64,000 nucleotides of DNA from Micrasema longulum (lineage: Eukaryota > Arthropoda > Insecta > Trichoptera > Brachycentridae). The position numbers were made by a program, and so were the translations under genes. The notes under the pieces were generated by a model. It was not told the DNA's origin. It saw nothing but the letters and a program-made list of their open reading frames with translations, and searched no databases. The stretch is from positions 1 to 64,000 of the forward strand of contig JAGVSM010001667.1 of assembly GCA_022494885.1 (NCBI GenBank), read 5' to 3'. Positions 26,801 through 39,867 of the stretch are shown here, piece by piece. How positions within the stretch are numbered: the first letter of the stretch is position 1; each line of letters opens with the position of its first letter.

Positions 26801-29800
26801 TCTTCATGTATGCTTCTGCAATATCTGTTAAGTGGCATTTTTTATAAAAATCAAGGAGATAATTTAAACAATATACCTTTTGATGATGGATTTTATTTTT
26901 TACATATTTTTTTTATTGATAACAAAAGGAAAAATATGTAATTTTATTATGCACAAATATTTCAATTCATTTTGTTGAAACAAAGTCGTGTAATCTTAAT
27001 GAGAAATTAAAATTACTTTTAAAAATAAAAATCACTTAACGGATTTTGCGCTGTTCATGTAAAAATGAAAAAAATAACATACCTAAAAATATTTCTCCCT
27101 TGGGATAAGCATCAAGGGGATCATCATGGTACATGAGTTTGCGATTATCCAGAGTAAACCATCTCTTCTTGTACGCATCTGTGGGTCTGGGGCCTGTCTT
27201 CCAAAGCCACCCTTCTCTGGGGAAATCTCTGGTTAAGTGGGCAGACAGCTCAGACTCGGACGCAGATGGAAATGCAACCTGTAGCCGATGAAGCTTTGCA
27301 CATCTGATAGCCATATACCTAGAAATATGAATGTAAATATAATAATGAAAAGAATAGATCTTTCGTCGCTAGTATTGAATTAATCATACATGATGTTGCA
27401 TTGAATCCTTGATCCTTATTTTTGTTATCAATGAAGAAGTTCAGTGCTATGGGAAATTTAATATTAAAAACTTTTTCTTACATGCATTAAAAATAAGAGC
27501 ATTTAATGAGAGAGTTCGATGGTTTTATTTATTATTTTATAATTTGTCAATAAACTATTAAACTAAGGCAATTTTTTTTTTTAAACTTTGATGTATTATC
27601 AGCACTATGATTTTTTTTTAAGTTTTGTATTTTTGAAATTGCGTGTGACCTCCCAAGTTCTCTTCCCCAGGTTGGTCAGTTGACTTACTGTAAACCGGAA
27701 ATCTATCGCAACTCTTTTATCATTGGATGATTCGGAAGAACTAGTGAAGTCATTGTTATAATTTTTTTCATACATTTTCACGAAACTTAACCATACAAGT
27801 TAACACTCTTATTTTTACAGCACGTAAGAAAGCATTTTTTATATCAAATTTCCCGTAGGTCTAAACTTCCTCATTGTAAAATGAAGTCTCCCGAACATGT
27901 ATGGAAAAATTAATAAAAATGATTTTAATGTAAATGAACTACTTTGAAACTTTTAAAAACTCATAGCGATGATAATACGACGCATAAAAATAATTTTCAA
28001 CAAATTTTGGCTTGGTATGATCTACTAACAAATATATATCTTTTTTAAAAAACACCGAACTTCCTCAGTATTATATATTTATATTTTAACAAGGCAATGC
28101 ACAACACTTATGCACATACTGAGAAACCACCTTTGTTTCTAAGAAACAAAATGTTTGATTAGTCAATACATACCTATTTAAAAAATTTAATTTGTATCAA
28201 ACAAATATAACTTACAAGTTGATACTTGACACAGTTTAGTTTTGCTAGCGAGGTTATTTTTTTTATCGCATTCACACAATGTTATTTTAAAATATGAAAT
28301 TCCTTAAATTGACCAATGCTTATCCGGTTATTCGGATGTGACCTTACTATGAAATTTCTAGGAACACAGGAAAATCAACAATTTAAAATACTACATACAT
28401 ATAAACAAAACTATTAAGACATGATTAATTTACTCACACACATACACTGTGTGGGTTTTCTGAATGAGACCACAACTTTTGATTTACTACCTAAAAAGTT
28501 CCATTAATAACTACGAAAACACTGATAAGATAAGGGATTCCTGTGTTTTGTAAATTTCGTACATTGAAACTAAAACATTTTTTCAAATACAATTTATAAT
28601 TTCACAAAATGTTCAAACTTTGTAGATTTTCAGAGACAGATGTCATTTTCCTGGTTTGTTATGCTATCTCTTAATATCACTTTTTGCCAAGGTTTTATTC
28701 AATTACATCATTTGGCAGAAATATGCAACACATCAAAAAAATCAATATCGATTTGGTGATAAAAAATTAATTAAATTTTTATTATAAAATCAAAATTTTT
28801 GCAATTTTTTTTTAGAGTAAATCCACCAAAAGGACTGAATCCGGCCATTGACAGTGACAAATATTATTATAAAACTTCTCGAATCTAAATTTTATGAAAC
28901 TACACGTTAATTTCATATTTTTCTAAATTTAGCTTTACTTTTAAAATAATTTTCAAACGGGTACTAATTTTATTTTTCTGAGGCAAGTATTGACATGTAT
29001 TTATATTTTATTATGATATATTTATTTATAAAGATGTTAAATATGCTTTATTGCTTTGCTGTTCTGAATATCCCATATTGCATTCTCAAAAATGTTCTCC
29101 ATTTCTGTTGTAATATGTTTATCTTAAAAACTTCTTAAGGGGTGAAATCCAGTCCTTGTCTGCAAACATTTGGACAAACTCAAAACATTATTAGGGCAAG
29201 TATTTTTTTAAGTGTTTTTATGTATATTAAGACACATTTTTCTTGAATCATAAGTACTAAAAAACTCATCATCATTCCTCTAAACATACCCAGCGGTGCA
29301 TAAGGCACTGAATTGGTAAACCAAATGCAGCATATTCCGATCATCTGTTACATGAAGATAAGATGATCAGTCTTACATTTCAGGTGGCAGTCTGGAAACT
29401 ATATCTGGGAAATATTGCAGTTTTAATAATCTTACTATCATATTTCACATCCATCTCTCAAGAATGGTAGGTGAACGTGCCAATTACTTCACAAAGAGGC
29501 TGATTTTTCTTTGTTCGGTTTCCTTATTCAGGATTGAGAGCAGTCATCGAGCCGAAAACACTCGTCTAGGGTTCTGGTTCTATTTCACATGTAACTGTAT
29601 TCTTCATCCGCTTGGATACAGAGACTAAACAATTAATCAGTTATTTTTTAAGCATTCTAAAACAAATTAGAATACTTTACTGTGTAAATATAGACATATT
29701 TTTAATTAAATGTATATGATTATTTCATAATTATCACTAAATTGATGTAATCGTTTTTAGATCCGTGTAGAAAAAACTGTTGTAAAATGTTGACAAAACA

Positions 29801-32800
29801 TTAAACACGTCATGACAGATAATTTCTAAAAAAATACAACAAATATAGATAAGAAACTGTAGGGAGGAATTATCTTATTTTTAACTTTTATCTAACTAAA
29901 AGCAGTCACTGAACATGTGTACATATACACATGGTATGCTAATCAGTCATAGTAAATACTAGAATTATGTAATACGGGGAGGTTTGTTGTAATTTAATTA
30001 AATTCATAGAAACTATCACGCCGTTTCCACGTAAGGGTAAGCAGAGAGATTAGAACGCCACATTCCATACAGATCTCGCTTCCTCTGCATTCATACATCT
30101 TCTCATGCATGACTGCCGATTATTCTGACTTTTTACATGTCCATTCTTCTGTCAGTATTTGTTGAATTTGATCTACCACATCTTTCTCGGTTTTCCTGGA
30201 TTTCTGCATCCGTGAACATTCGCATCGTAAATCTTTTTAGCCATTCTTTCACTGTCCATTTGCTCTACATGTTCAAACCAACGCAGAAATCCTTTCTTGA
30301 TTTTGTCGATAATGCTTACATCAGCTTTATATAACGTACAGTTCTCAAAATTTGTGCACCTATCATACATAGTGTTGTCACACATTCGTCTAAGAAATAG
30401 CATTTTGACAGCTTTCACCGTACTTTCATCCTCGTTTTTCCAATTCCATACTTCACTCCCATATATAAGGGTCGGCACCCAATAGAAAAAAGACAAAACT
30501 ATGGGTACATTGTTTAATAGCACTAGACGTATTTATAATATGTAATAGAAATTATTTATATTAATGAAATATTTATGTAACATTATTAATATTTAAAGCA
30601 TCAACTTATTAACTGAGCCTTTTTTAATTTATTATTTTATATACGGGGCTGGCTTATGACAAGTCATTGGCTGATTTTACTGACCGCTTTACACAATGTG
30701 CATCATTCACCATTTTGCTTATGTTCGAATATCCATATTTATGAAATTCATCCTACTATTGTATTTTGTGAAGTTAAAAAAGAAAAGCGAAAAGAAAAAG
30801 CAAAAGCGTTAGCTGAAATCTTTTTTGAGGCAGATGAGATTCATCTTATGATTTACCTAAAAATAATTTTGGGCGCAATTTTCAATGACTTGTTCATAAC
30901 TCACTATTAGAAGATGGGAATTAAGTTGCGGTAGAGTAGGGTTCGAACCATGGATCCGTGAGTCCGAGACACTAGCCACGGGACCACAACCCGGTTCAAT
31001 CTGACTGAATTATTTTACCTACATACTAGGCGACGCATCAATAATAAAATATTTTTCAATTTTTATACTTGTTTTCGAACCAGTTGATCTTATCAACAAT
31101 ATTTTGAGTTTGTCCAAATATTTGTAGACGAAAACTGAATTTCACCCCCTAGGGAGTTGTAAAGATTGACACAAATGGAGAAAATTTAAAAAAAGAAACC
31201 TGAAATGTTCCCTTTAATTTGAAATCCATTCTTTGGCTACAAATAATATGATGAATAATGTTATCTGATTGAAACAAATAAGTATAATTTATCTTTAAAG
31301 CATTAACTTTGTAGTCAAACACATTAATTAATGTTAGTAAATATTAGTATTTAACCACTTACTGACTTTTTATGTCTACCGGTTTCGATACGTGCCCGTC
31401 TCTTCGTCAGGACACTCACTACACGAACATGCGAATACTAAAATACACTATCACCTTTACCCCCACCGTAGTATACACTGTATTTAAGAAAAAATACATA
31501 AATTACATGCAAAGTTAAAAGAAATGCAAACACACGAAACAAAACAGGATGAAACCGGTAGACACAAAAAGTGGTTAAATACTAACATTAATTGAAACAA
31601 ATAAAACTTACCAATTATTAATAGCTTCAGGATCTTCATGATAAACATAGATGTGTCTAGTAGAGCTATCCTTAATGTATGTTAGTTGGAGAGAATTAAC
31701 ATGACCTATTTTTTGTGGAGAGAATGCGACATTCAATTCGGAAAGTCGTAAAATAGCTTTAGGTTCCTTATTTTCCTTGACATGATATTTCAATGTGTCA
31801 TCCGATTCGCATAGAATGAATTTTCTAGGGTGATATCTGCTGTCTTCCTTCCCTCTCTTCATGAGATACCCTTCCATGTAACCGGAAGTATAACTCTGTC
31901 GTTCAGGGTGACAAAATTCTTCTCTTTGATATTTGGCTCTAATCCATTGCTCTAATAACACCCTAAAACAGAAGAGAATAATTATTAATCCAGGACAATA
32001 TTCAATTTTCATTGTTTCACATTACTATTACGAAACAAATATTTATAGACACCTCAGAATGGCTGAGCCATGTTAGATGGAGACTAACCTAACCAGAGGA
32101 CGCTCCATATTCATTAGGTAATTCACCAGATTTATATAGATTCCTCGGTATTACATATGTAAGTACTTATGCAATAATTTTTAATTTTTTTTAAATAAGG
32201 CACCACAGATATAGACGGCATTTGGCATGGAACAAAGCGTTGGTTTAAGAACAAACATGTAACGGACGGTTTTCTTAGAATGACTTTTGTCCATATAGGC
32301 GGTTCTACAGCTGTGGTGCTTTATTACTCTGAGATAGAAACACTTTTTTTTTGACGAAAACATGTTTTCTTTAAATGAACAAATTTTCAATTTTATTGTA
32401 TGTAAATATTTCAAAAATCTCTTTGCATTACAGCCTTATTTATTGTCTATTACTTTTTTTTATTTTTTTTTTCAAATTTAGAGTCACTAAGGCATTTATA
32501 ATATTATACACTAAATTTGTAAACTCCACCAGATTCTTTTTTGTACAAGGTATATACATGTGTACATACTTAATGCATTCAAACCAGGATTAAACACAAA
32601 AATATCATTATAAGAATATAGAAAAGGCCATAGTAAAAAATATAACAGTGGCAAAAGTATTAAAAAAAGGATTTATAGCGCCATTAAAAAAAAAACATAT
32701 GAAGCTATGTGTTTATTAAATATTTTTCTGCTCTGTCTTACTTAGGAGTCAAGGCATTGGAAATTGTAATTTTAAGAGCCTTCACAGTACTTTGTGTTAC

Positions 32801-35800
32801 ATAAATCTAGCAGTAAAAAATAAACCAACTTGTGGGAGAGCGGTGATCAATATATGCAGCATTGTATCGTAAAGTTCACTGAATAATATTTCATAAAAAT
32901 ATACACTATAAACAGATACCAGTATCAAATATTTCTCCATAATAATTTCTAAGATGTTACTGAATTAAATACTATTTTACTTATCAGCCTTTTGGAATGT
33001 CAAGCTCGAGGAATTACCACAAATGAGTAAAGTACAAATTAGTAATAATATAGAAACCGCACATATCACATTTGATGTAAATAACAGGTCATGTACATAT
33101 TCAGTATAAGGGATATTGAAAATTGAGAATGAATGAGACAGTTGAGCTTGATAATGTTACAGGAAGCTGCTCTACAAAAAGCAGGAAGTGATGTATTCAA
33201 ATAATAACTGTTACTCCCTGAATGTGTCTAGGAATAGATTATGCCCAAATTACTTTCATTGATAACAATTTCATAAATATTTTGGTACAAAATCAGATTT
33301 ATTTATGTTTATGACGGTACAATAAATGTTAAATGTCACATTTCAGACGCTTTTAATTGATAAATAAAGGTTATTTAAAATATGCAGATAGTACCAGCAA
33401 TAAAAACTATTTGTTCATTCAGCACAATTGTAAAATAGCAATTAATAATATGAAATAATCATATTGCAACATTAACAAACATTCAAAAATAATTTTATAA
33501 CAGAAGATTGTGAGAACATAACAATAATTCAATAAATGTTGTAAAAAAAAATTATTGCAAGATAATAAGATCACGAAGCATTTGGCTAGGAATCACATAT
33601 TCATATCATGTAGACAGTTGAGGCAAATACTCTAAAATGTTTTTCCAAACCTAAAGCAATTAATTGAGAGTAATATTATAATCCATTCTATTTTAAAATT
33701 ATAAGGTTAGTTAATAACTGACATTGAATGTGCATTTAAAGATACCTCTAAGCCAAATGTGTCATAAAAGTTATCTGTAAATCAACATCAAACAGTAAAA
33801 TACAAATAAGATACACCCAAAATAAATAATGATGAAGATGCGAGCAACGAGTGGCTGTAAGATATAACGCAATCAGCGAGAATAAACAGAGATATTAAAC
33901 CTTTTTTATTTTAAATCTTGAGAAGATATCATAAATCAGAGGAAAATTTTTAACAAAAGGAAAAAATCACGGGTTGACAACAATGTCATTGGCAAGGTTT
34001 CACATTGTCAAATAGTGTGTAAAATGTCTCATTTTTATATTGTAGTCAACTAAAATCAAACCTACTTAAAACAACAGTCATGTTGAACAATTTATACAAT
34101 TATGTAGATATGTTTAAATTCACCAATTAGAAATAATAAACTGACGGATTTTGACAAAGCGACGCTACTTCGCAACATAACAACAGATTGACGCACACAG
34201 AGATAGCTGGAAGACCGGGAAGTGACACTGGATACTTTTCATCCGGAAAAAAACAAAAAGTGCACGAACACCATCCATACTACTATATCCATCCTGTTCG
34301 GTCAAACCGTCAAGTGACTACCTAGTCTGTCTCTTTGCTGACAAATCTTCGTAATATCTCCTGCCATATATATAAGCCACTGGTAAAAGCTAATATTTAA
34401 AAAAATACATGTTTTAAGATTAACATATTACAATAGATGCAGTTAAAGTACTTCTTCCACATACCCAAAACCGTTTTAAAGACCGTGGGTCCTATCTTTT
34501 TCACTCGTATAAAAACGCAATGTTTTTTTGTCAATAAATGAGTTACTCATTTAAAATTTTCAATTTTGTTTATTGCGATTTAAATTTAATTTAACTAACT
34601 ACTTTCACTGCGAGTTTGGCAAATTATATGGAGGGCCTTTGTCGGATATTGTCATTGACATATTCATACGGCCCGTCGCCAAAACTAATTGCCGACCGCC
34701 GCCCTGAGGAGTTATTAAGCGTAACATATTTCAACAGATATGAAAAACATTTGGACAAACTTGTGATAATATTGTTAATGTTTAAAGCACATTGTGATTG
34801 ATAGACATCTATAAATATTGAAATGTATTCTATGATACTTATTAAAAATAAAATAAAAAAATATTTTCTTTCTTGTGATTAAAACCTAAATATTTGACTG
34901 TGGAGCCTTTTCAACTAGTCATAAACAGCTATGCTATATGGGAAATAATTTGTGGTATTGAGTATGTTTCGAACCTTGGACCTCTGAACAGTGAGTTCGC
35001 GTTACTACCGCAGGCACAAAAACCCTGGCACAAATAATATAACTAGCTTAAAAAGTAGACTTTACTCACTGAGGATCATTGTCCTGTGGCCGCCTGTAGC
35101 AAGGTGGAACTCTCTCTTCGTATTTTGCTCGAGCAGCATTGTTCCCAATCTCCTGCATCCTCTCCACTTGTGAGTCTTCCCAGCGGTCTAGCTTGAGGTG
35201 TTTGACTTTGCTAATGTGAGCCCCCATACTCCGGTGCACTCCCGCACACCTCATGCAGATAAAGATACCAAGGTTGTAAGAGGCCCATTCTGGATCTGAA
35301 ATACAACTGTACATTGGTAGGATACGCAGATAAACTATGCAAAGGGAGGCCTCTAGAACGGATATTCCTTTGCCTATTTGCCCTACTGTTATTCTTACAT
35401 ATTGTATTTCATTTTCTAATTTCCTAAGAGTTATTTGTTAAGGTAGGATTAAACTGTTCTCATGTGCTGTGTTGAGGTCTGGTCTGTTGTGATGGCGAGT
35501 TAAGGTAGGATTACATTGTTGTGTTGTTTTGTGGAGTGGTAACGTGTGTTGAGGGCTCTTCTGTTGTTTTTTACTAATCATTCATTGTGTTTGCTTAGCT
35601 TGCTTAACATGCTTGAATAGCTATGAACAATAACTCAATGTGTTGAGGAGACATATCTAAAAACACATTGTTGTGTTGTGTTGTGATGCGCCAAAATGTT
35701 CATCGATCAGCATAGAACAAACTATGGCCTAAATTCTCCAATGACCCGCCTTTGTCGTATTGTTAACTCAAGACAAGATCTGGACTTTTTTGGTTTAAGT

Positions 35801-38800
35801 TTACAACGATTTAAACGAGCACTAAATAAATAGTCCAGATCTTGTCTCGATGTCCCTTGTGTTTGTCAATGCATCTTTCTTTTTTTTTTTAAATGTTTTA
35901 AACTATTCTTTTATTGTAATATTTAAACCTTATAAATTGTTAACATGGATAATGTCCGTTAATAAATAAATAAATCTCCCTCCACCACTCTAACGTAGAC
36001 TAAAAATCGTTAGATCTGGACTGCATCGATGGCGCACCACGACACACCAAGCGAGAGCAGTGTAATTCTGACCATATAAATTTCGTAGAAATGATATGCA
36101 CCAGATAACTCCCCAACACATCACTCCACAACATAACATACAGGTATAATCAACTATAGTTGTTTTATATATTATAATGTGCAATTGTGTGACCAATGTT
36201 CAAAAATAGATATTTTTTAAATAATATTATAAGTTGTGTATCATTCATTAATTATTTAATGTTATGTATAAATTTTATGTGACCACATTTACAAAACAAT
36301 ATTATGTGGAAGGAAGCCTCTAATTGGACTTTATGATATGTATTTTTAATATAATTGTATCTTATAAATTTTTGAATGTCTGTTGGCTTTCCAATGAAAT
36401 AAACAAAAAAAAATAAAAATGTAATCTAGCCTTTACTCATTCATTGCCTGATGAAAACGAATTGATAATTCAGTTATAGTATAAATCCCTCTGGACAAAT
36501 TTAAAAAAAAAACAGCACAGGCCTCCATGGAATAATGGCCATGACATTTGACTCATGCACGGAAGGTTCCGGGTTCGATTCCCGGTGTGAATGCAAAAAT
36601 TAAATGTGATTTTTCTTAAGCCTGGGCTGGGCGTTTTGTGAATTTTACTGCTGGAGTTTTACATCATTAATTAAAAAATTGATTTTTTAAAGTGGATCTT
36701 TTGATTTCTTTGTAAGCATGTTTTTTTTATATCCATCTTTTATTATGAATTAGTTTCTTTTGGTTTATATTGGTAAACCAATGCAGTACCCTATGCAACA
36801 CTAGATGCGGAAAGGGAATGATGATGATTATTAATTTATTTAAAATATCAGCCGGATATGTGAATTTTTCCAGTAAATTTAACACCCTCATAGGAAAGAT
36901 TTGTATGAAAAGTAAATTTGTATAATGTGAAAGCTAGTGTTTTGTAAATAATTTCTACTTACAAGCACAAATTTAAACACATGTTCTTGTTTATACTAAG
37001 TATGTAAGAGAATTATATAAAATATCTTTTTCTGAGCGGATTTTAAAACTATACATACAAGATACTATAACTCGAAGAGAAAAATTGATGGTAATAGAGA
37101 TTATAATAAAGAATTGTTTAAGAATGTTTTAATTTTTTATGCTAATGTACCAAGATTTAACTATCTGGAATTCAACCTCCCACAATAAATTACAACAGTG
37201 CTACTAAAAGTTAACTTATTTCTTTCCAATATACTCGTACATACAAAATGATACGTCAATCCTCAAACCACTCTCATACACACGTTTGTTTAATAATAAT
37301 GTAAAATATAAATAAAATTGAGCGGGAATTTCATACTCATTATAAAATGAAATAATACAGACTAAAATGGATACAAAATACAAAGTCGTTGGAACAATAG
37401 GCTTCTTTCCCCCCTCCGGCAACTACACGTGGACCGGACCATCTTCTAGGAATTCAGCAAAAACATGTGTTTGCACATGTGCGATACTGCGACAGTGGCT
37501 AGTGACTACAAAAGCTACCCTTCGGATATTTTTATCTGTAATGTTATCCACAATGTTGAAGTGCTTTATCTGTTTAGTTTTTTATTGTTTACTTTTTAGC
37601 ACGAACACTTTGCAAATTTACTATTATGCTCAAGGTTTGTTTTTGTAAATTTATTGATAATTTTAAGTTGCCAGAATTTCACTCGTCCATGCATTTTGTA
37701 GCTGCAAGACGATTCGTAATCTAGCTTCAATAGGTAAATGTTATCAACTATCAAATATCCAAATTTAGTAAGTGAGGTCTAGAATTCCAACCGTCCGTGC
37801 GCTCAGTAGCTGCAAGACTTGTTGTTATCTAACTTCGTTTTTATAAATTTGTTTTTTATTAATTTTTTTTAAATATCACGAAATCTCTAAACTTTATTGT
37901 CAAATAAAAAATGTAAATAGGGGCTAGATTTCTTATTGTCTATGCGCTCTGTAGCTGCAAGACGTGCTGTAATCTAGCTCCTGTATATCATAATTGGAGA
38001 CGAGGAACAAGAATCCCAACCGCCCATGCGCTCTGTAGCTGCAAGAAGTGGTGGGACATTTATTTATTGTACAGCGCCCTTGAGGTGATTTTCACAAAAA
38101 CGGCGCTATAAAAATTATCCATATATATATATAATGGAAGTCTAAGCATTTACAGGGCTTATGACCAGTTATTGGCTGGTTTAAGCAATATTATAAACAC
38201 TGCAACATTCATCTTTCTGCTTAGATTGAGGAAAAAATGTTACTTTTCCATTTTGACTCTGCTTTTTTTAATTTCACAATTTTAACATAATCAATTCCAA
38301 GTTTTTAGTTTAACAACAAACGTGTAACAGACGGTTTGAGCTTGCAATTTTCAACCCAAGTACCTACGGCCCGCTGTATTGCTGTAACCTGTAACTAACT
38401 TCGTGGTCAATAATCACAGAATTGTTTTTCTCCGCATGGGCGACTCTATTAGGTTATTATTCTAAGATCGAATGCAACTGGAAGCGCAATGCAGAAGTCT
38501 AGATGAGGATTTACACGATATTCATAAAGAGATAATTCGCAAGAACTTGTCAAGAGAGGTAACATTATACATGATAGATATAGTTAAGGTAATAAAAGTA
38601 AGGTCTGTTGAAGAACGATAACCGTCCGCCTTCTCCTGGCAAGCTGTCTGTGGTTTTTCCATCATAAGATCAAATGCGGAGAAGCTCCTAAAACAGGCTA
38701 CAGTCACATCACACCCGATTCTTACATATCGTAAACATAATTTCTTTGAAATAAATTTAGAAGTTCATACTTTTTTAAAGGAAACAAATAAATAATAACT

Positions 38801-39867
38801 ATCCTTTAATAAACCTTGTACATTATAGGTAAGGTAAAAAATGAATATAAAAAATCAATCAGTATCTAAATAGTTTCTGATTGTAATATAAGAACAACAT
38901 AAAAACTCATTTTGAAGTGTATATTTTTACTTCTACCTAAAACAGCGATCACCTCAATTGATTAGAATACAAAAGATATGACATTTGATAGCCTTATCTG
39001 AACAAATACATGTTATTTAGGTAATCTTTACATACAATATATTATAAGAATGTGATTAGTGATCATTTCATAGATGAATGTTTAAAGTAAACAAAATTTA
39101 AAATTTGTACCATTTCTGTATGGAAATTCTGTATTATTTTTATAGAAATAACATTGTTATAATTGTCATTTTTAGATTCTTCCCATACTTTTTTCCAAAA
39201 CTAAACTTTTTATATCGACATTGAAGTAAATTATATTAAATACTAAACGTAAGTCACAAATTCAGATCACATATTCAAATTAAAACACTAAATTGAAGAG
39301 GTGGGATATAGGAATGCTGGCTTATATTAGGATGTCCTGTTATGCTTGGCAGTGTTTTGTCCACTACATTCTCATCAAAATCATACTCTACTAGTTATAT
39401 TAGGTAATAGTATGTGAATATTATTAAAGTTAATCATGTTAAAAACGAATTAACACTGATTTGTTGTTATTTACAGAAATCACATTCAGATTGATTACAA
39501 GTTAATAACTAATTTGTATGTTATTACTAAAACGGACACTGGCTTAGTATCAATAACAAGATTAGTGAATAAAAATAATTATGTTTATGAAAACCCACGA
39601 GGGTGATGAAAATAAACAAAAATTTGGCGCCAGGGTCATTGAACCCCACAAGCATGGAAGCATTTACGCCCCCCCCCTGGTCGACGAAACGCAAATACAA
39701 CCCTTGGAACGGAAACACATTTACTAACACAAAATCATCACTAAACTCTATTTAGGTTTCGCGAAAAAACATTTTCACTACATACTTTTACTTCCACAGT
39801 CAGCACAAACGTTATTTCCAGGCTTTTTCAACAATTCTAGCAAAATCCTCTCGTTACGATCCGCCAT
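23843..39867 (-). CDS. ADAP1: ArfGAP with dual PH domains (centaurin-alpha)
   Basis: Six exons join in frame: 39867-39786, 35295-35070, 31962-31612, 27318-27083, 24481-24290 and 23907-23843, with GT/AG introns, giving 383 aa (human ADAP1 is 374). Residues 1-125 form the ArfGAP domain: the zinc finger is C21-x2-C24-x16-C41-x2-C44, and R49 in GVHRSMG is the arginine finger. PH domain 1 spans about residues 128-231 (starts SGYMEGYLMKRGKEDSRYHP) and PH domain 2 about 255-355 (starts FPREGWLWKTGPRPTDAYKK). In the family, the PH domains bind PI(3,4,5)P3 and the GAP acts on Arf6 at the plasma membrane. The tail encoded by the last exon ends ASNTMNIFSAR, as I recall for insect orthologues, and differs from the human end. 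The introns are very large (4.5, 3.1, 4.3, 2.6 and 0.4 kb) and full of repeats. The ADAP1 symbol stands for the single insect ADAP gene; ADAP1 versus ADAP2 is not resolved. Confidence 0.95.
24637..24885 (+). mobile_element. SINE family B1 in ADAP intron 4
   Basis: It shows B box GGTTCGATTCC, then GCGTAAGACTGATCACTTAC, and the tail GATGATGAT near 24870. The tRNA-like A box is weak. It is fused on the left to a leader also seen at 3888 and 47617. Confidence 0.7.
24900..25735. other. ADAP intron 4, unassigned
   Basis: A short open frame (24913-25134, +) has no recognisable domain. No repeat is recognised in this part of the intron. Confidence 0.3.
25990..26135 (-). mobile_element. Interspersed repeat family A, partial, in ADAP intron 4
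   Basis: The reverse complement carries GGCTTATGACCTGTCATTGG and the GGCAGAATGGTG block. The flank that should follow it is replaced by unrelated DNA. Confidence 0.6.
26136..26800. other. Less AT-rich patch in ADAP intron 4
   Basis: Base composition rises here. A minus-strand open frame begins at 26445 (MKMPCSTNVKKLPRS) and reaches a possible splice donor CTAAAG|GTAGGA near 26342. From about 26540 to 26790 there is a stretch with GGAGAATAACAAACATTG and further coding-like composition but many stops. It may be a retrotransposon remnant or an intronic gene. No family was recognised. Confidence 0.3.
27536..27878 (+). mobile_element. MITE-like element, family E, in ADAP intron 3
   Basis: It matches the family E body (ATTATCAGCACTATG, TTTTACAGCACGTAAG) and ends AAACTTCCTCATTG. 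The left terminus is decayed. Confidence 0.6.
29075..29190 (-). mobile_element. Interspersed repeat family A, 5' part, in ADAP intron 3
   Basis: The reverse complement contains TTTTGAGTTTGTCCAAATGT and GCAGACAAGGACTGGATTTC, the family A start. Confidence 0.6.
29270..29495 (-). mobile_element. SINE family B1 in ADAP intron 3, decayed
   Basis: The plus strand starts ATCATCATTCC (tail reversed) and runs through AAGATGATCAGTCTTAC to a damaged tRNA-like head near 29460. Confidence 0.6.
30018..30525 (-). mobile_element. LINE 3' end fragment (family L2) in ADAP intron 3
   Basis: The minus-strand frame reads YGSEVWNWKNEDESTVKAVK, LFLRRMCDN, then FLRWFEHVEQMDSERMAKKI and NPGKPRKMW. This is the C-terminal region of the same LINE as at 13737 and 52331, longer at its 5' side than the others. 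The 3' part (30018-30170) carries the common end of the copy at 52331. Confidence 0.75.
30650..30862 (+). mobile_element. Interspersed repeat family A, partial, in ADAP intron 3
   Basis: It carries GGCTTATGACAAGTCATTGG, the CATTCACCATTTTGC block, and GAGATTCATCT in family order. It is interrupted at its 3' side by the SINE C fragment at 30893-30995. Confidence 0.6.
30893..30995 (-). mobile_element. tRNA-related SINE, family C, fragment
   Basis: The reverse complement has a tRNA-like A region (GTGGCTAGTGTCTCGGAC) and the B box GGTTCGAACCC. It appears inserted inside a family A copy: the A sequence resumes at about 31000 with TCTGACTGAATTATTTTACC. Confidence 0.65.
31000..31165 (+). mobile_element. 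Family A: end of one copy followed by the start of another
   Basis: The family A end (ACTAGGCGACGC at about 31025) is followed by a family A start (CAACAATATTTTGAGTTTGT at about 31089), suggesting two head-to-tail insertions. Confidence 0.55.
31327..31592. mobile_element. MITE next to the ADAP exon 3 splice donor
   Basis: Inverted arms at 31327-31390 (ATTAATGTTAGTAAATATTA and TATGTCTACCGGTTT) and 31548-31592 (its reverse complement, with gaps) enclose non-coding DNA with CTCTTCGTCAGGACAC. A 14-bp direct repeat ATTGAAACAAATAA lies on both sides (31268-31281 and 31591-31604). The right end is about 20 nt from the splice donor at 31611-31610. Confidence 0.7.
32020..35060. other. ADAP intron 2, mostly unassigned
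   Basis: Very AT-rich. Short open frames at 32181-32414 (-), 32375-32593 (+) and 34616-34801 (+) lack recognisable domains. A decayed tRNA-like SINE fragment (family C type) lies at 34940-35030. No other feature is supported. Confidence 0.35.
35690..35970 (+). mobile_element. 5'-truncated Jockey-like LINE tail in ADAP intron 1
   Basis: The frame ending at TAG near 35831-35833 reads HRTNYGLNSPMTRLCRIVNS and then DLDFFGLSLQRFKRALNK, the same C-terminus as the copy at 13228-13690, followed by a matching 3' UTR and an ATAAATAAATAAA tail near 35962-35975. Confidence 0.75.
36523..36665 (+). mobile_element. tRNA-derived SINE (family B2) in ADAP intron 1
   Basis: It carries GGTTCGATTCCCGGTGTG with a tRNA-like head, then TGTGATTTTTCTTAAGCCTG as in the copy at 489-690. 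Confidence 0.75.
36760..36838 (+). mobile_element. SINE B1 tail fragment
   Basis: It carries AACCAATGCAGTACCCTATG and GGAAAGGGAATGATGATGAT, the B1 tail, without the head. Confidence 0.6.
37675..38065 (+). repeat. Diffuse tandem repeat in ADAP intron 1
   Basis: Four spaced copies of a core GTAGCTGCAAGAC (with small changes) occur near 37698, 37808, 37950 and 38034, each preceded by a TCC/CC-A-TGC-CTC-like stretch and most followed by a TAATCTAGCT-like stretch. Spacing is irregular, about 85-140 bp. It is not coding. Confidence 0.6.
38135..38225 (+). mobile_element. Interspersed repeat family A, fragment, in ADAP intron 1
   Basis: It carries GGAAGTCTAAGCATTTACAG and GGCTTATGACCAGTTATTGG, followed by the CAACATTCATCTTTCTG block. 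Confidence 0.6.

Noticed and set aside
37675..38065. CRISPR-like array
   Set aside because: Spacing is irregular, units diverge and the genome is eukaryotic; it is a decayed repeat array.
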